64,000 bases of DNA, from positions 558,001-622,000 of the forward strand of contig NZ_JAJAVG010000008.1 in NCBI RefSeq assembly GCF_020531915.1, written 5' to 3'. Shown piece after piece: positions 55,129-64,000 of this stretch. A program made the position numbers and the translations under genes. The notes under the pieces were generated by a model. That model was not told the DNA's origin, ran no database searches, and saw only the letters and a list, made by a program, of their open reading frames with translations. Origin of the DNA: Methylovorus mays. GTDB taxonomy: Bacteria; Pseudomonadota; Gammaproteobacteria; Burkholderiales; Methylophilaceae. The stretch's first letter is position 1; every line of letters starts with the position of its first letter.

Positions 55129-56051
55129 AAAATCGATTCCTTGTTTCCCTGCTACGCGGCCTTCTGTTGCTAGCGCTGGCGACGCCCATGTGGGCAGCAG
55201 CGTCAGCGCCAATCCCCATCAATGCCCGTGACATCCGCATCGAAAATCCATCCCGCAATGTCGGGCTCACTATCGGCGATGTGCTGACACGCACCGTGTC
55301 CGTGGATCTGCCACCTGGCTTTCGCATTGCCAAAAGTGCGCTGCCGCAAAAGGGCAGCCAGCAGCAAGGCATAGAGCTGGTAGACGTGACGCTGGACGAA
55401 AAATCTGCAGGCAAGGGCATGCATTACACGCTGACCCTGCGTTACCAGATATTTGCCCATCGCACCCAACCTAGCGTACTGCAACTCCCTGAAGAAACCA
55501 TCGCCGCCACTGGCGACAAGCAGGCCGTCACCATCCCCGTGCCCGCCTGGCGTTTCTGGCTATCGCCCCTCGCAGTCAGCACCATGGCTTCGGCCAAGGC
55601 CAATGTCATGTCCGAACTGCCGCCCGCGCCCATCGCCACTCAGGAGCACAAACTGCGCCTGTATGCATGCCTCGGCCTGCTGGTGGTAGGCGTGATGGGA
55701 TTGCTGTATATCAACGCCGAGCGCGCCTGGCTACCGCTGATGGGCGGGCCATTTGCCCAGGCTTATCGCCGCCTGAAACGCCTGCCTGCAGCATCAACGC
55801 AACCCGCCTACCTGCTGCTGCATCAAGCATTTAATCGCACCTATGGCAGCAGCCTGTTCGCCGCAGATATCCCTGACTTCATTGCGCAACATCCGCGGTT
55901 TGCGCCGCTGCAGGCAGATATCGAAGCTTTCTTCCAGGCATCGGCTGCCAGCCTGTTTGCCGGGCGACAAAGCGAGACCGAGAACAAGGTCAAGGCTGAC
56001 TTGCTCCACCTGTGCCGCCAGTTGCGCGACTGCGAGCGGAGGGCAAGATGA
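55125..56051 (+). CDS. mxaA: MxaA, methanol dehydrogenase maturation protein
   Basis: A 308-residue protein with a signal peptide (about residues 1-26, ending MWAAASA), a periplasmic beta-rich domain to about residue 170, one membrane helix (about 181-197, LGLLVVGVMGLLYIN) and a cytoplasmic C-terminal helical part containing LLLHQAFNRTYG. Genetic work in other methylotrophs links MxaA, MxaK and MxaL to insertion of calcium into methanol dehydrogenase. Overlaps mxaS and mxaC starts by 4 bases each. Conservation of this protein is modest, so position in the operon is an important part of the call. Confidence 0.9.
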   Translation: MKNRFLVSLLRGLLLLALATPMWAAASAPIPINARDIRIENPSRNVGLTIGDVLTRTVSVDLPPGFRIAKSALPQKGSQQQGIELVDVTLDEKSAGKGMHYTLTLRYQIFAHRTQPSVLQLPEETIAATGDKQAVTIPVPAWRFWLSPLAVSTMASAKANVMSELPPAPIATQEHKLRLYACLGLLVVGVMGLLYINAERAWLPLMGGPFAQAYRRLKRLPAASTQPAYLLLHQAFNRTYGSSLFAADIPDFIAQHPRFAPLQADIEAFFQASAASLFAGRQSETENKVKADLLHLCRQLRDCERRAR

Positions 56052-57031
56052 CGTTTTTGCATCCCTGGAGCCTGCTCCTGCTGCCGCTGGCCTTGATCCC
56101 GTTCTGGCTCAAAAGCAGTCAGGGACAGATGTATTCTTGGCTGGATATCGCGCCTAAAGACACCCTGTCGGATATCGTGGACTGGACCATCAAGGCCGCG
56201 ACCGCACTGCTGATCGTCTGCATCATCCTGGCCATTGCCGCACCGCAAGGCTCCGAACGCCAGGTCGTGCGGGTGGGCAAGGGCGCCCAGACCGTGCTGG
56301 TGATTGACCGTAGTGTCAGCATGGATCACCCGTTTGCGGGTGATTCCACCAGTGGCCGCGTCGCCGAGATCAAATCTGCCGCCGCCCGCCGCCTGATCAC
56401 CGGCTTTATCGATGCCCGGCCGGACGACATGATGGGCGTGGTGGCCTTCACCAACTCGGCCTTGTATGGCACCAAGATCACCGCCAATCGCCAGGCCATC
56501 CATGCCGCGATTGCAGCCGCCACCAGCGCCGGCATCAACCAGACCAACATCGGCGCAGGGGTGACCGAGGCGGTAGCCCTGTTTGACCAGATCCAGAGTT
56601 CAGGATCGCGCGCCATTATTCTGTTGTCGGATGGGGCAGGCAAACTGAGCCCGCGCATCAAGAACAAAATCCGCGAGCAGGTCACGGCACGTGGCCTGAA
56701 TCTCTACTGGATCGTGCTGCGCGAGCCGGACGACATCAGTATTTTTGCTTCGGACCGGGTGTATGAAGAAGGCAATGAGCCACCCGCCATCGCCCTCGAT
56801 CTGTTTTTCAAATCGCTGAAAATCAAATACAAGGCATACGAGGCGCACAACCCCACCACCTTGCAGTCAGCCATTCAGGACATTGATGCGCGCGAGAAAA
56901 ACATCATCCAGTATTCAGTCACCATCGCGGGCCGCGATTATTCCCGCATCTTTATTCTGGTAGCGCTGGTTCTGGGACTAGCCCTGCTCATCACCAAACA
57001 TTTGAGGGTTCCCGCATGGCAATCGGCTTGA
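56048..57031 (+). CDS. mxaC: VWA-domain protein MxaC
   Basis: A 327-residue protein with membrane helices at about residues 5-20, 45-65 and 303-320 and a von Willebrand A domain between them. The MIDAS motif DRSVSMDH (near residue 90) and the NIGAGVTEA and LSDGAGK motifs are intact. It is the topological match of MxaC, whose periplasmic VWA domain is proposed to act with MxaL in methanol dehydrogenase assembly. ATG at 56048 overlaps the mxaA stop and follows GGAGGG. It overlaps mxaK by 16 bases. Confidence 0.92.
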   Translation: MTFLHPWSLLLLPLALIPFWLKSSQGQMYSWLDIAPKDTLSDIVDWTIKAATALLIVCIILAIAAPQGSERQVVRVGKGAQTVLVIDRSVSMDHPFAGDSTSGRVAEIKSAAARRLITGFIDARPDDMMGVVAFTNSALYGTKITANRQAIHAAIAAATSAGINQTNIGAGVTEAVALFDQIQSSGSRAIILLSDGAGKLSPRIKNKIREQVTARGLNLYWIVLREPDDISIFASDRVYEEGNEPPAIALDLFFKSLKIKYKAYEAHNPTTLQSAIQDIDAREKNIIQYSVTIAGRDYSRIFILVALVLGLALLITKHLRVPAWQSA

Positions 57032-57552
57032 AAACAAAAAACGCCCTGCTTTCCGTACTCGTGCTGGCAGGCATGGCAGGCGGTGGTTACGAGGCATACA
57101 CGCTATGGAAAATCGAGCATTTCAATGCGGCCTTGCGAGATAACACGGTGCTCCCCCTGGACCAGTATCCGCTCACCGAAAAATTCGCCGCGGCTTATAG
57201 GCAAGGCAATGCCGGGGAGTACAAGCATGCCATCCAGACCTATGGGCAATTGCTGGAAATGGCACCGGATAACGAGATGCAAGCCAGGGTGCATTACAAC
57301 GTCGGCAACAACCTGCTGCGGTTTGGCTTGAGCCGCCGAGTCAACGACGACGGCAGCCTGATTGAAGATGCGCGTTACGCCTTGATGCAGGCACGCGCCT
57401 CCTATGAGCAGGCATTGCGACTTGATCCCGCATTACTGCCTGCCAGCTTCAATCTGGATCTGCTGCTGTCCATTTTGCCGGCCAACTTGCAACAGGTGGA
57501 AAAAGAACAATCCGGCGTGCAACTCAGCAACCTGCCGATAGGCTTGCCATGA
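57016..57552 (+). CDS. mxaK: MxaK, TPR-like membrane-anchored protein
   Basis: A 178-residue protein with an N-terminal signal anchor (about residues 9-27) and a periplasmic helical body resembling tetratricopeptide repeats (FAAAYRQGNAGEYKHAIQTYGQLL; ARASYEQALRLDPALLPASF). MxaK is required for calcium insertion into methanol dehydrogenase in other methylotrophs. The start lies 16 bases inside mxaC, and its stop overlaps mxaL (ATGA), so the four genes mxaACKL form one coupled unit. Confidence 0.9.
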   Translation: MAIGLKTKNALLSVLVLAGMAGGGYEAYTLWKIEHFNAALRDNTVLPLDQYPLTEKFAAAYRQGNAGEYKHAIQTYGQLLEMAPDNEMQARVHYNVGNNLLRFGLSRRVNDDGSLIEDARYALMQARASYEQALRLDPALLPASFNLDLLLSILPANLQQVEKEQSGVQLSNLPIGLP

Positions 57553-58529
57553 TGCGCCTGGTCCATGCCCTGAAAGCCAACTATGCCACCGTGCTGTATG
57601 TGCTGGCGCTGGCCCTCATGCTGCTTGCCCTGTTCAAGCCGCAGATTCAGCTCAAGCAGGATGTGCACAACTACCTGCTGATTGCCGATGTGTCGCAGAG
57701 CATGAATGCGGAAGATGCCATGCTGGCTGGCAAGCCGGTGAGCCGCATGGCTTACACCCGACACCTCATGAAGCGTGTAGTGGAAACTTCGCCGTGCGGC
57801 ACCTATTTCAGTGTGGGCGTATTTGCTGCCGAGAACGTCGGCCTGCTCTTCATGCCGCTGGAAGTATGCGCTAACTACGACATCATTACCGACACCATCA
57901 ACCATCTGGACTGGCGCATGGCCTGGCGCGGCAACAGCCGCCTGAGCTTTGGCGTGAAGTCAGGTGAGACCGTGCTGGACTCATTGAATGCGCCTGCGCA
58001 GCTGGTGTTCTTTACCGATGGCGACGAAGCCCCCAAGGTCAATGCCATCAACAAGCTGGATCTGGGTGCGATGGATGGCAGCCACTGGTTATTTGTCGGC
58101 GTGGGCGGCCATGAGCCGGTGCCTATTCCCCGCTTTAATAGCGATAACAAATGGGTAGGCTTCTGGCCGTCAGACGCCAAGGAATTCTCCGCGGGTGCGG
58201 TCGGGGTCACCTACAACGACACTTCCAAGGACGAACCTGATCCTATTGTGGCTTATGCCGAGTTTGACCGTTATCTCTCGCAACTGGAAGACGGCTATCT
58301 CAAGGAGCTGGCGGGCGAAATCAAGGCGAAATACATTGAAGGTAAAGATGAAGCCGGATTTTATGACTATATCCAGCAGCAGAAACCGGCTGCCGTTTTC
58401 GTCACCGATTACAACATCCGCTGGCTGTATCTGGGCCTCGCCTTGCTGCTGATCCTTGGCGTGTATAGCCCTGATCTAATCAAGACCTGGCAGCGCTACC
58501 GTCAACGGTCATCCCGCCAAGCCTCCTGA
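57549..58529 (+). CDS. mxaL: VWA-domain protein MxaL
   Basis: A 326-residue protein with membrane helices near residues 16-32 and 294-310 flanking a periplasmic VWA domain. The MIDAS motif is DVSQSMNAED (near residue 48) and FFTDGDEAP is the downstream Asp loop. Cysteines at SPCGTYF and EVCANYD may pair. MxaL acts with MxaA and MxaK in calcium incorporation. Last gene of the operon; a hairpin terminator follows. No mxaD or mxaE gene follows, and the structural genes mxaF/mxaI are not in this window. Confidence 0.92.
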   Translation: MMRLVHALKANYATVLYVLALALMLLALFKPQIQLKQDVHNYLLIADVSQSMNAEDAMLAGKPVSRMAYTRHLMKRVVETSPCGTYFSVGVFAAENVGLLFMPLEVCANYDIITDTINHLDWRMAWRGNSRLSFGVKSGETVLDSLNAPAQLVFFTDGDEAPKVNAINKLDLGAMDGSHWLFVGVGGHEPVPIPRFNSDNKWVGFWPSDAKEFSAGAVGVTYNDTSKDEPDPIVAYAEFDRYLSQLEDGYLKELAGEIKAKYIEGKDEAGFYDYIQQQKPAAVFVTDYNIRWLYLGLALLLILGVYSPDLIKTWQRYRQRSSRQAS

Positions 58530-58552
58530 CCCGCCGACCAGGGGCTGGCTGA

Positions 58553-58575
58553 CCAGACAGGCGTCTGGATTTTCT
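58553..58575 (+). terminator. Terminator after mxaL
   Basis: CCAGAC, loop AGGC, GTCTGG, then ATTTTCT; it lies between the convergent mxaL and dehydrogenase genes. Confidence 0.6.
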
Positions 58576-58591
58576 CAAGCGCCTGCGAACC

Positions 58592-59608
58592 TTAAAACCC
58601 TTCCAGCACGATCTTGCCGCGCGCCTGCCCGGACTCAAGCAGTGCATGGGCGCGCCGCAGATTTTCCGCCGTAATGCGGCCGAAATTCTCCGCCACCGTG
58701 GGGCGCAGCACGCCGCTATCCACCAGCGAGGCCACTTCGGTCAGGATATGATGTTGCGCTTGCATATCCGCGGTGGCATACAGCGCGCGCGTAAACATCA
58801 GCTCCCAGTGCAGTGAAACGCTCTTGCGCTTGAGCTTGATTACATCAAGCGGTGCGGCCGGATCATCAATCAGCCCGAACTTGCCCTGCGGCGCAATCAC
58901 TTCGGCAATCTGATCAAAGTAAGACTCGGTATGGGTAAGGCTTACCACGTAATCGGGAGCAGGCAGGCCGATCTCCGCCAGTTGGGGAGCCAGCGGCGCA
59001 TGATGGTCAATCACATGATGCGCGCCCAGATTGCGTATCCAGGCCTGGCTTTCCGGACGCGAGGCGGTCGCCATCACCGTCAGACCGGTCAACCGGCGAG
59101 CCAGCTGCACCAGGATAGAACCCACGCCGCCGGCTGCGCCTATGACCAATAGCGATTGGCCGTAGCCCTGGCCGCCACGTTCAATTTGCAAGCGATCAAA
59201 TAACAGCTCCCATGCCGTGATACTCGTCAACGGCAACGAGGCCGCCGCCGCGAAATCGAGCGTTGCCGGCATATGGCCAACGATGCGCTCATCCACCAGC
59301 TGTAGCTCGCTGTTGCTCCCGGGGCGATTAATCGCCCCGGCATACCAGACACGATCTCCGGGCTTGAACAGACTCACCGCCGGCCCCACGGCACGCACCA
59401 CCCCTGCAGCATCCCATCCCAACACTTTCCATTCACCTGCAGACGGCTGCTGGCCACGGCGTATCTTGGTGTCTACCGGATTCACTGCAATCGCCTTTAC
59501 TTCGACCAGCAGATCACGGCCACTGGCAACAGGATCCGCCAGGGTTACATCCACCAGTGACTCGGGCTGACTGATGGGCATGGAGTGTTGGTAAGCAATG
59601 GCTTTCAT
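58592..59608 (-). CDS. Zinc-less medium-chain alcohol dehydrogenase/quinone oxidoreductase family protein
   Basis: A 338-residue MDR protein: GroES-like N-terminal domain (VNPVDTKIRRGQQP, GWDAAGVVRAVG) and a Rossmann NADPH-binding domain (LLVIGAAGGVGSILVQLARRL near residue 155). It lacks the Cys/His zinc ligands of classical alcohol dehydrogenases, placing it with the zinc-binding-dehydrogenase-like AL_MDR/quinone oxidoreductase branch; the substrate is unknown. Transcribed divergently from a LysR regulator that probably controls it. Confidence 0.92.
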   Translation of the reverse strand: MKAIAYQHSMPISQPESLVDVTLADPVASGRDLLVEVKAIAVNPVDTKIRRGQQPSAGEWKVLGWDAAGVVRAVGPAVSLFKPGDRVWYAGAINRPGSNSELQLVDERIVGHMPATLDFAAAASLPLTSITAWELLFDRLQIERGGQGYGQSLLVIGAAGGVGSILVQLARRLTGLTVMATASRPESQAWIRNLGAHHVIDHHAPLAPQLAEIGLPAPDYVVSLTHTESYFDQIAEVIAPQGKFGLIDDPAAPLDVIKLKRKSVSLHWELMFTRALYATADMQAQHHILTEVASLVDSGVLRPTVAENFGRITAENLRRAHALLESGQARGKIVLEGF

Positions 59609-59640
59609 GGCAAATCTCTTTCAAAAAATGAATAACGAGG

Positions 59641-59675
59641 CCAGTTTCATTGATTTGATTCAATTGATAAACTGG
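59641..59675. promoter_or_regulatory. Inverted repeat between dehydrogenase and LysR genes
   Basis: CCAGTTT and AAACTGG form 7-base arms 21 bases apart, with the palindrome TCAATTGA in between (59660-59667). It occupies the middle of the 96-base divergent gap, a likely LysR binding region. Confidence 0.45.
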
Positions 59676-59704
59676 CTAATATTTGTTTTAGATTCAATAT
59701 TATT

Positions 59705-60619
59705 TTGAAAATAAAAAATCTGGCAGACCTTGAGCTTTTCATTTCCACAGCCCAGTATGGCAGCCTTTCTGCGGCGGCGCGCAGCCTGGAGATTTCCCCC
59801 GCTGTTGCCAGTGCAGCGCTCAAGCGGCTGGAGCGCGAACTGGGGCTGTTGCTATTCGTACGCACGACACGCAGCCTGCGACTCACCGCGGAAGGTGAGC
59901 GCTTGCTCGCGCGCAGCCAGCCACTGATCAATGAACTGCGCGACTTGGCCGATGAGCTGGTCGCCGGGCATAGCCTGATACGCGGTGAGCTCAGCCTGTC
60001 CTTGCCTTCCGACCTGGGGCGCAATGTCATCCTGCCCTGGCTGGATGCATTTCAAGAGCAACATCCTGAGCTTCACTTGCGCGTGCAATTGTCAGACCGC
60101 ATTGCCGATGTCATGCGCGAGTCGGTAGATGTTGCCATCCGTTATGGGCAGCCGCCGGATTCCAGCCAGGTGGCCTTGCCCCTGGTTAGCGACAACCGGC
60201 GCGTGCTCTGCGCTGCGCCACACTATCTGGCCACCCACGGCACCCCCGGCAGCCCTGCCGAGCTGAGCCAGCACAACTGCCTGTGCTTTCGGGTGGGTGA
60301 TGCGCTTTATAACCGCTGGCATTTCACTCGCGACGGCGAAGTACTGGACATTGATGTCAGCGGCAATCGCTCGGCAGATGATGCGGATGCCGTGCGTCAC
60401 TGGACGGTATCCGGCCATGGCATCTGCTACCGCTCATGGCTGGATGTCGGGCGCGATGTCACAGCCGGGCGACTCACCGTCATCTGCCCGCAATGGCAGG
60501 GAGAATCCTTGCCACTCAATCTCATCTGCCCCGATCGGCGTCAACTATCACCCACCATACGCCTGTTGCGCGAACATTTGCTGCATCGCTTTGAGGCCTA
60601 TGCCATGCAGGGGAGCTGA
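59705..60619 (+). CDS. LysR-family regulator, divergent from the dehydrogenase
   Basis: A 304-residue LysR-type protein: winged helix in residues 1-62 (GSLSAAARSLEISPAVASAALKRLE) and effector domain from about 90 (GELSLSLPSDLGRNVILPWL). The most complete frame starts with the rare codon TTG at 59705; no ATG lies near it that would preserve the HTH. Likely activates or represses the adjacent dehydrogenase in response to its substrate, as is usual for this gene pair. Confidence 0.9.
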   Translation: MKIKNLADLELFISTAQYGSLSAAARSLEISPAVASAALKRLERELGLLLFVRTTRSLRLTAEGERLLARSQPLINELRDLADELVAGHSLIRGELSLSLPSDLGRNVILPWLDAFQEQHPELHLRVQLSDRIADVMRESVDVAIRYGQPPDSSQVALPLVSDNRRVLCAAPHYLATHGTPGSPAELSQHNCLCFRVGDALYNRWHFTRDGEVLDIDVSGNRSADDADAVRHWTVSGHGICYRSWLDVGRDVTAGRLTVICPQWQGESLPLNLICPDRRQLSPTIRLLREHLLHRFEAYAMQGS

Positions 60620-60899
60620 TTTCGGGAAGCCCACCCAGCAGCAGCAAGTGCCTCACGGATCTTCATTGGCCACATCCATTCCCGCAATACTTCGCATAGA
60701 TGGGCGCATTTCATACGTTTTCTGCAGGGAATCTTCCTGCAGGAATTCCTTAAAAAATACAAATAAACCTTAAAATACATATTGTTAGAAATGGCCTGCA
60801 TAAACCCCAATATCGGGCCCTTAACTTGCAAATGCATCACATCAGGAATTTGTAAGCTTGCGTCGCTACCATCACGCAACTCCTCTACGCATTTGTTAA

Positions 60900-62354
60900 A
60901 TGTTGACCGGGTTTATGCACAATCGTCGTTTTTCTTCCACGCATCTACTCATGATGCTGATCGTGGCAGGCCTGCTGATCAAACTGATCAGCCTGGGCCT
61001 GTTTCCCTTGTTTGACTCCACGGAATCTCGCTACGCCGAAATCGGCCGCAAGATGTATGAGCTGAATGACTGGATCACTCCCTGGTATGACTACGGGATT
61101 CCGTTCTGGGCCAAGCCTCCACTCGCCTTCTGGCTGACTGCCGCCAGTTACCACGTATTTGGTGTGAACGCCTTTGCCGCACGCGTGCCACATTTTCTGC
61201 TGGGCGTGGCGATACTATGGGTCATCTGGGGCTGGCTCGGGTCACGCCGGCCAGCAGAACGTTTGTATGCCTGCGTCATACTCAGTGTATCGGTGTTGTT
61301 TTTCATTTCCATGGGCGCCGTTATGACTGACATGGCGCTGGCGCTGAGTTGTATCCTGATGATGCGGGGCTTCTGGCTAGGCATGCACGGCACAGAGCAA
61401 CGCCGCGCAAGAGAGCGCTGGCTGCTGTTTATTGGCGCGGGCATAGGCCTGCTGGCAAAAGGGCCGATTGCCTGTATTTTGACCGGGGTACCCATAGTGC
61501 TGTGGTGCCTGCTGGCGGGACGCCTGCGCGACGCCATACGCAGTTTTCCCTGGCTGCGCGGCAGCCTGCTGGCACTCGCCATCGCCCTACCGTGGTATGT
61601 GGCCGCCGAGCTGAAAACACCGGGATTTCTGGATTACTTCATGGTAGGCGAACACTGGCATCGCTTTCTCACCCCCCACTGGCAGGGTGATCGTTACGGT
61701 CATGCCCATGCGTTTCCGCATGGCGCCATCTGGATTTTCATATTGATGGGCACTCTGCCATGGTCTTTGTTGCTGCCACTCTTTATCGGCTGGAAGAAAC
61801 CGCTGGCGTTACGGGACATCCATAACAAAGCCCGACTGCGCCAGTGGTATTTTTTGATCTGGGGCATAAGTCCAGGCATTTTCTTCACAGCCGCCGCCAA
61901 CATCATCTGGACCTATGCTCTGCCTGGCCTGGCAGGCCTTGCCATGCTGGCGGCGAGCTGGCTTGCGCGGCGCGGCCCGGCGCGGCACGTGGTGCGCGTG
62001 CTGGCAGCGGGCATGCTGATTGTGGTGGTTGGCTGGTCAGCCTATCTGGCCCACGAATATGAGGATGGCTGGGGCAGCCTCAGCACCACGCGCAATCTGG
62101 TCTGGCAATATCAGAAAGAAAAACAGCCCGGCGAACCGCTCATCGGCTACCCCTTCCTGGATTATTCCACCGAGTTTTACACCGAAGGCAAAGCCATCAA
62201 GGCGTCAACCGAAGTCGAGCTGGAAGCCGCCATGCAACAAGGCCAGGCCTATGTGGCGATGCACAAAACGCCTTATAAAAACCTGCCAGAGTCCTTCAAG
62301 CAACGTCTGCGCGTGGTGGCCGAACATGGGGATTATCTGCTGCTAAAGAATTAA
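60900..62354 (+). CDS. PMT-family membrane glycosyltransferase (ArnT-like)
   Basis: A 484-residue protein with about ten membrane helices in the first 400 residues and the GT-C signature of the PMT/ArnT group. The first periplasmic loop carries DSTESRYAEIGRKMYELNDWITPWYDYGIPFWAKPP (key motifs ESRYAEI and FWAKPPL), with the catalytic acidic residue. Such enzymes move sugars from undecaprenyl phosphate carriers to lipid A or protein; ArnT adds aminoarabinose to lipid A. The partner arn genes are absent, so the sugar is unknown. Starts at 60900 or five codons later. A hairpin CTGCAGG/CCTGCAG lies at 60722-60742 in the otherwise empty 280-base gap upstream. The stop overlaps the convergent gene by 3 bases. 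Confidence 0.88.
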   Translation: MLTGFMHNRRFSSTHLLMMLIVAGLLIKLISLGLFPLFDSTESRYAEIGRKMYELNDWITPWYDYGIPFWAKPPLAFWLTAASYHVFGVNAFAARVPHFLLGVAILWVIWGWLGSRRPAERLYACVILSVSVLFFISMGAVMTDMALALSCILMMRGFWLGMHGTEQRRARERWLLFIGAGIGLLAKGPIACILTGVPIVLWCLLAGRLRDAIRSFPWLRGSLLALAIALPWYVAAELKTPGFLDYFMVGEHWHRFLTPHWQGDRYGHAHAFPHGAIWIFILMGTLPWSLLLPLFIGWKKPLALRDIHNKARLRQWYFLIWGISPGIFFTAAANIIWTYALPGLAGLAMLAASWLARRGPARHVVRVLAAGMLIVVVGWSAYLAHEYEDGWGSLSTTRNLVWQYQKEKQPGEPLIGYPFLDYSTEFYTEGKAIKASTEVELEAAMQQGQAYVAMHKTPYKNLPESFKQRLRVVAEHGDYLLLKN

Positions 62355-64000
62355 CCGGCGGCCTCTGCCAATTGAAGTGCCGACAGACTGTTTGCCAACC
62401 ACACCACAAAATCGTGCTGCGGCAAGGGGCGCGAAATCAAATACCCCTGCCCCAGATCGCAGCCCATTTCAGCCAGCAGATTCAGCTGCTGCTCGGTCTC
62501 TATGCCTTCGGCGATCACCTGATAGCCCAGCTCGTGCGCCATGGTAATAATGGCCTTGCATAGCGCCTGGTTTTTGCCTGAAGTGGTCAGATTGGTGATG
62601 AATGAGCGATCTATCTTCAGGTAGTCAATTTCATACGAACTCAAATAGGACAGGGAAGAATACCCTGTCCCAAAATCATCCAGCGAAATACTCATCCCGG
62701 TATCGCGGATTTTCTTGATGCGCGCGTGAACCTCCTGGCTTTGCTGCAAAAGCAGGCCTTCGGTAATCTCGACGGAAATCGCATTGCCGGGCAGCCCCAG
62801 GGTCTGCATAAAGGCCGCCCAATCCAGTTTGCCCACCGTGAGAAACTGGATGGGCGATTTATTCACGCTGATCTGAAAGTCGGGCACGTAACTATCCCGC
62901 AATGCCTTGGCAAACGCGGCGGCCTCTTTGAACACCCAGTCGCCAATCGCATTGATCAAGCCGGTAGACTCCGCCAGCGGAATAAACTCAGCCGGACTGA
63001 CATAGCCACGCTCAGGATGTTTCCAGCGCACCAGGGCTTCTGCCTTGACAGTTGCCCGGGTATCCAGCCTGAAAATGGGCTGGTAAAACACCTCGAACGC
63101 CTGTTGCTCAACGGCAAATCGCAGCTCGGTCGTCAGCTTGGAACGCTTGAGTGCTTCTTCCTCCAGTTCATGGGAGTAAAACGCATATTGTCCGCGCGCC
63201 GTGCTCTTGGCGAGATATAGCGCCTGATCGGCATATTTCATCAATACATTGGGCGAGAGTGTGTGCTGCGGATATAAGGCGATGCCGATACTGGCGGCAC
63301 AAAACACCACCTCGGACAGCAGCTCGTAACTCTGGCCGAGCACCCGCAGCACATTGGTCGCCGTGTTCTCAAGCTCAGCAAGGCTGGCCGCCGTGGTGAC
63401 GATAATGAATTCATCGCCTCCCTCACGCGCCACGATATCCGCAGGCAACACTGCGGCCTGAATGCGGCTCGCCGCCTCCATCAGCAGCATATCGCCATAG
63501 ATATGCCCCAGAGCGTCGTTCACATCCTTGAAGTTATCAAGATCCACAATCATCAGCGCGACCATGTTGTTGGCGCCATGATCGCCATGAATGCGCTCGC
63601 TCAACAGCTGATTCAGGAGGTGTTTGTTCGGCAGGCCGGTAAGCGCATCAAAATTGGCTTGTTGCCAGATCAGGCGCTCGCTCTGTTTGCGGGCAGTGAT
63701 ATCGGTATTGGTGCCTATCATGCGGCGGGGACCTTCGCGGTCCTTGCCTGCCATGATCATGCCTTTGGAGAGTATCCAGCACCACTCATTGGTCTTGGTC
63801 AGCAAGCGGTATTCGCAGATCAGGCTTTGCGCTTCCCCTGTTTTCACGGCATCGATCAGGGTCTGAAAATGCGCAAGGTCGGCCGGATGCACGCGCGACA
63901 GCCACTCCTGGCAATCGTCGCCGATGTCCTGGTCGTCGTATCCCAGCATGGTTTTCCATTGCGTGCTGAAGGTCACCCGGTTACTACTCAGATCCCAATC
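62351..64000 (-). CDS. PAS-GGDEF-EAL c-di-GMP signalling protein (partial, N-terminus beyond window)
   Basis: At least 549 residues; the frame continues past the right edge, so the start and any further input domain are missing. Visible domains in order: a PAS3-like fold (WKTMLGYDDQDI ... SRVHPADLAHFQ), a GGDEF domain with the intact site AREGGDEFII and DLDNFKDVNDALGH, and an EAL domain with EALVRWKHP, the Asn in SVNKSP, VEITEG, SLDDFGTGYSS and VIAEGIE. Both catalytic sites look functional, so the net activity (synthesis or breakdown of c-di-GMP) cannot be told from sequence. Soluble as far as seen. Confidence 0.93.
   Translation of the reverse strand, partial: DWDLSSNRVTFSTQWKTMLGYDDQDIGDDCQEWLSRVHPADLAHFQTLIDAVKTGEAQSLICEYRLLTKTNEWCWILSKGMIMAGKDREGPRRMIGTNTDITARKQSERLIWQQANFDALTGLPNKHLLNQLLSERIHGDHGANNMVALMIVDLDNFKDVNDALGHIYGDMLLMEAASRIQAAVLPADIVAREGGDEFIIVTTAASLAELENTATNVLRVLGQSYELLSEVVFCAASIGIALYPQHTLSPNVLMKYADQALYLAKSTARGQYAFYSHELEEEALKRSKLTTELRFAVEQQAFEVFYQPIFRLDTRATVKAEALVRWKHPERGYVSPAEFIPLAESTGLINAIGDWVFKEAAAFAKALRDSYVPDFQISVNKSPIQFLTVGKLDWAAFMQTLGLPGNAISVEITEGLLLQQSQEVHARIKKIRDTGMSISLDDFGTGYSSLSYLSSYEIDYLKIDRSFITNLTTSGKNQALCKAIITMAHELGYQVIAEGIETEQQLNLLAEMGCDLGQGYLISRPLPQHDFVVWLANSLSALQLAEAAG

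Overview
This 64 kb window looks like chromosome of a methylotrophic betaproteobacterium of the Methylophilaceae type (Methylobacillus, Methylovorus, Methylophilus and relatives). The decisive marker is a compact mxaRSACKL operon (53.2-58.5 kb), the accessory genes for maturing calcium/PQQ methanol dehydrogenase. A split class II ribonucleotide reductase (nrdJa-nrdJb), waaA, a TolC-family protein and moderately high GC genes fit the same group. I saw no tRNA, rRNA or CRISPR array.

Layout. 0-7.6 kb: end of an isoaspartyl methyltransferase-family gene, TolC-family outer membrane protein, isochorismatase-like hydrolase, an unknown membrane-anchored protein, waaA on the minus strand, then nrdJa-nrdJb behind an NrdR-box-like palindrome. 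7.5-16 kb: an accessory segment with 22-bp tandem repeats, a decayed IS256-type transposase, and a visibly AT-richer 7.4 kb gene for a giant RTX calcium-binding repeat protein, closed by a strong terminator. 16-24.5 kb: a dense envelope-stress-like cluster of small genes (BON-domain, EF-hand, DUF883/YqjD, YqjE, lmo0937-like), two Crp/Fnr regulators and a PAS-GGDEF protein. 24.6-33.3 kb: one 2907-residue cyclic beta-1,2-glucan synthase. 33.4-38.3 kb: a cytoplasmic chemoreceptor-like protein with four near-identical PAS domains, an azoreductase and a MocR regulator. 38.5-45 kb: a tripartite RND efflux operon with a divergent TetR repressor. 45-52.6 kb: a diguanylate cyclase, an EAL protein, a SrpA-like catalase-family protein, and LysR, pirin and small membrane protein genes. 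52.7-58.5 kb: rnk, then mxaRSACKL. 58.6-64 kb: a medium-chain dehydrogenase with a divergent LysR regulator, a PMT-family glycosyltransferase, and the C-terminal part of a PAS-GGDEF-EAL protein.

How the genes fit together. Much of the window concerns the cell surface and the free-living/attached switch: a type I-secreted RTX protein, periplasmic glucan synthesis, lipid A/LPS functions, four c-di-GMP enzymes, a BdlA-like PAS receptor and an envelope-stress cluster. The most striking regulatory signal is a 20-bp palindrome found in nearly identical form (18 of 20 bases) in the promoter spacer of both the mxaRSACKL operon and an otherwise unlinked gene for a 129-residue four-helix membrane protein 2 kb away. 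It suggests one unidentified repressor controls both.
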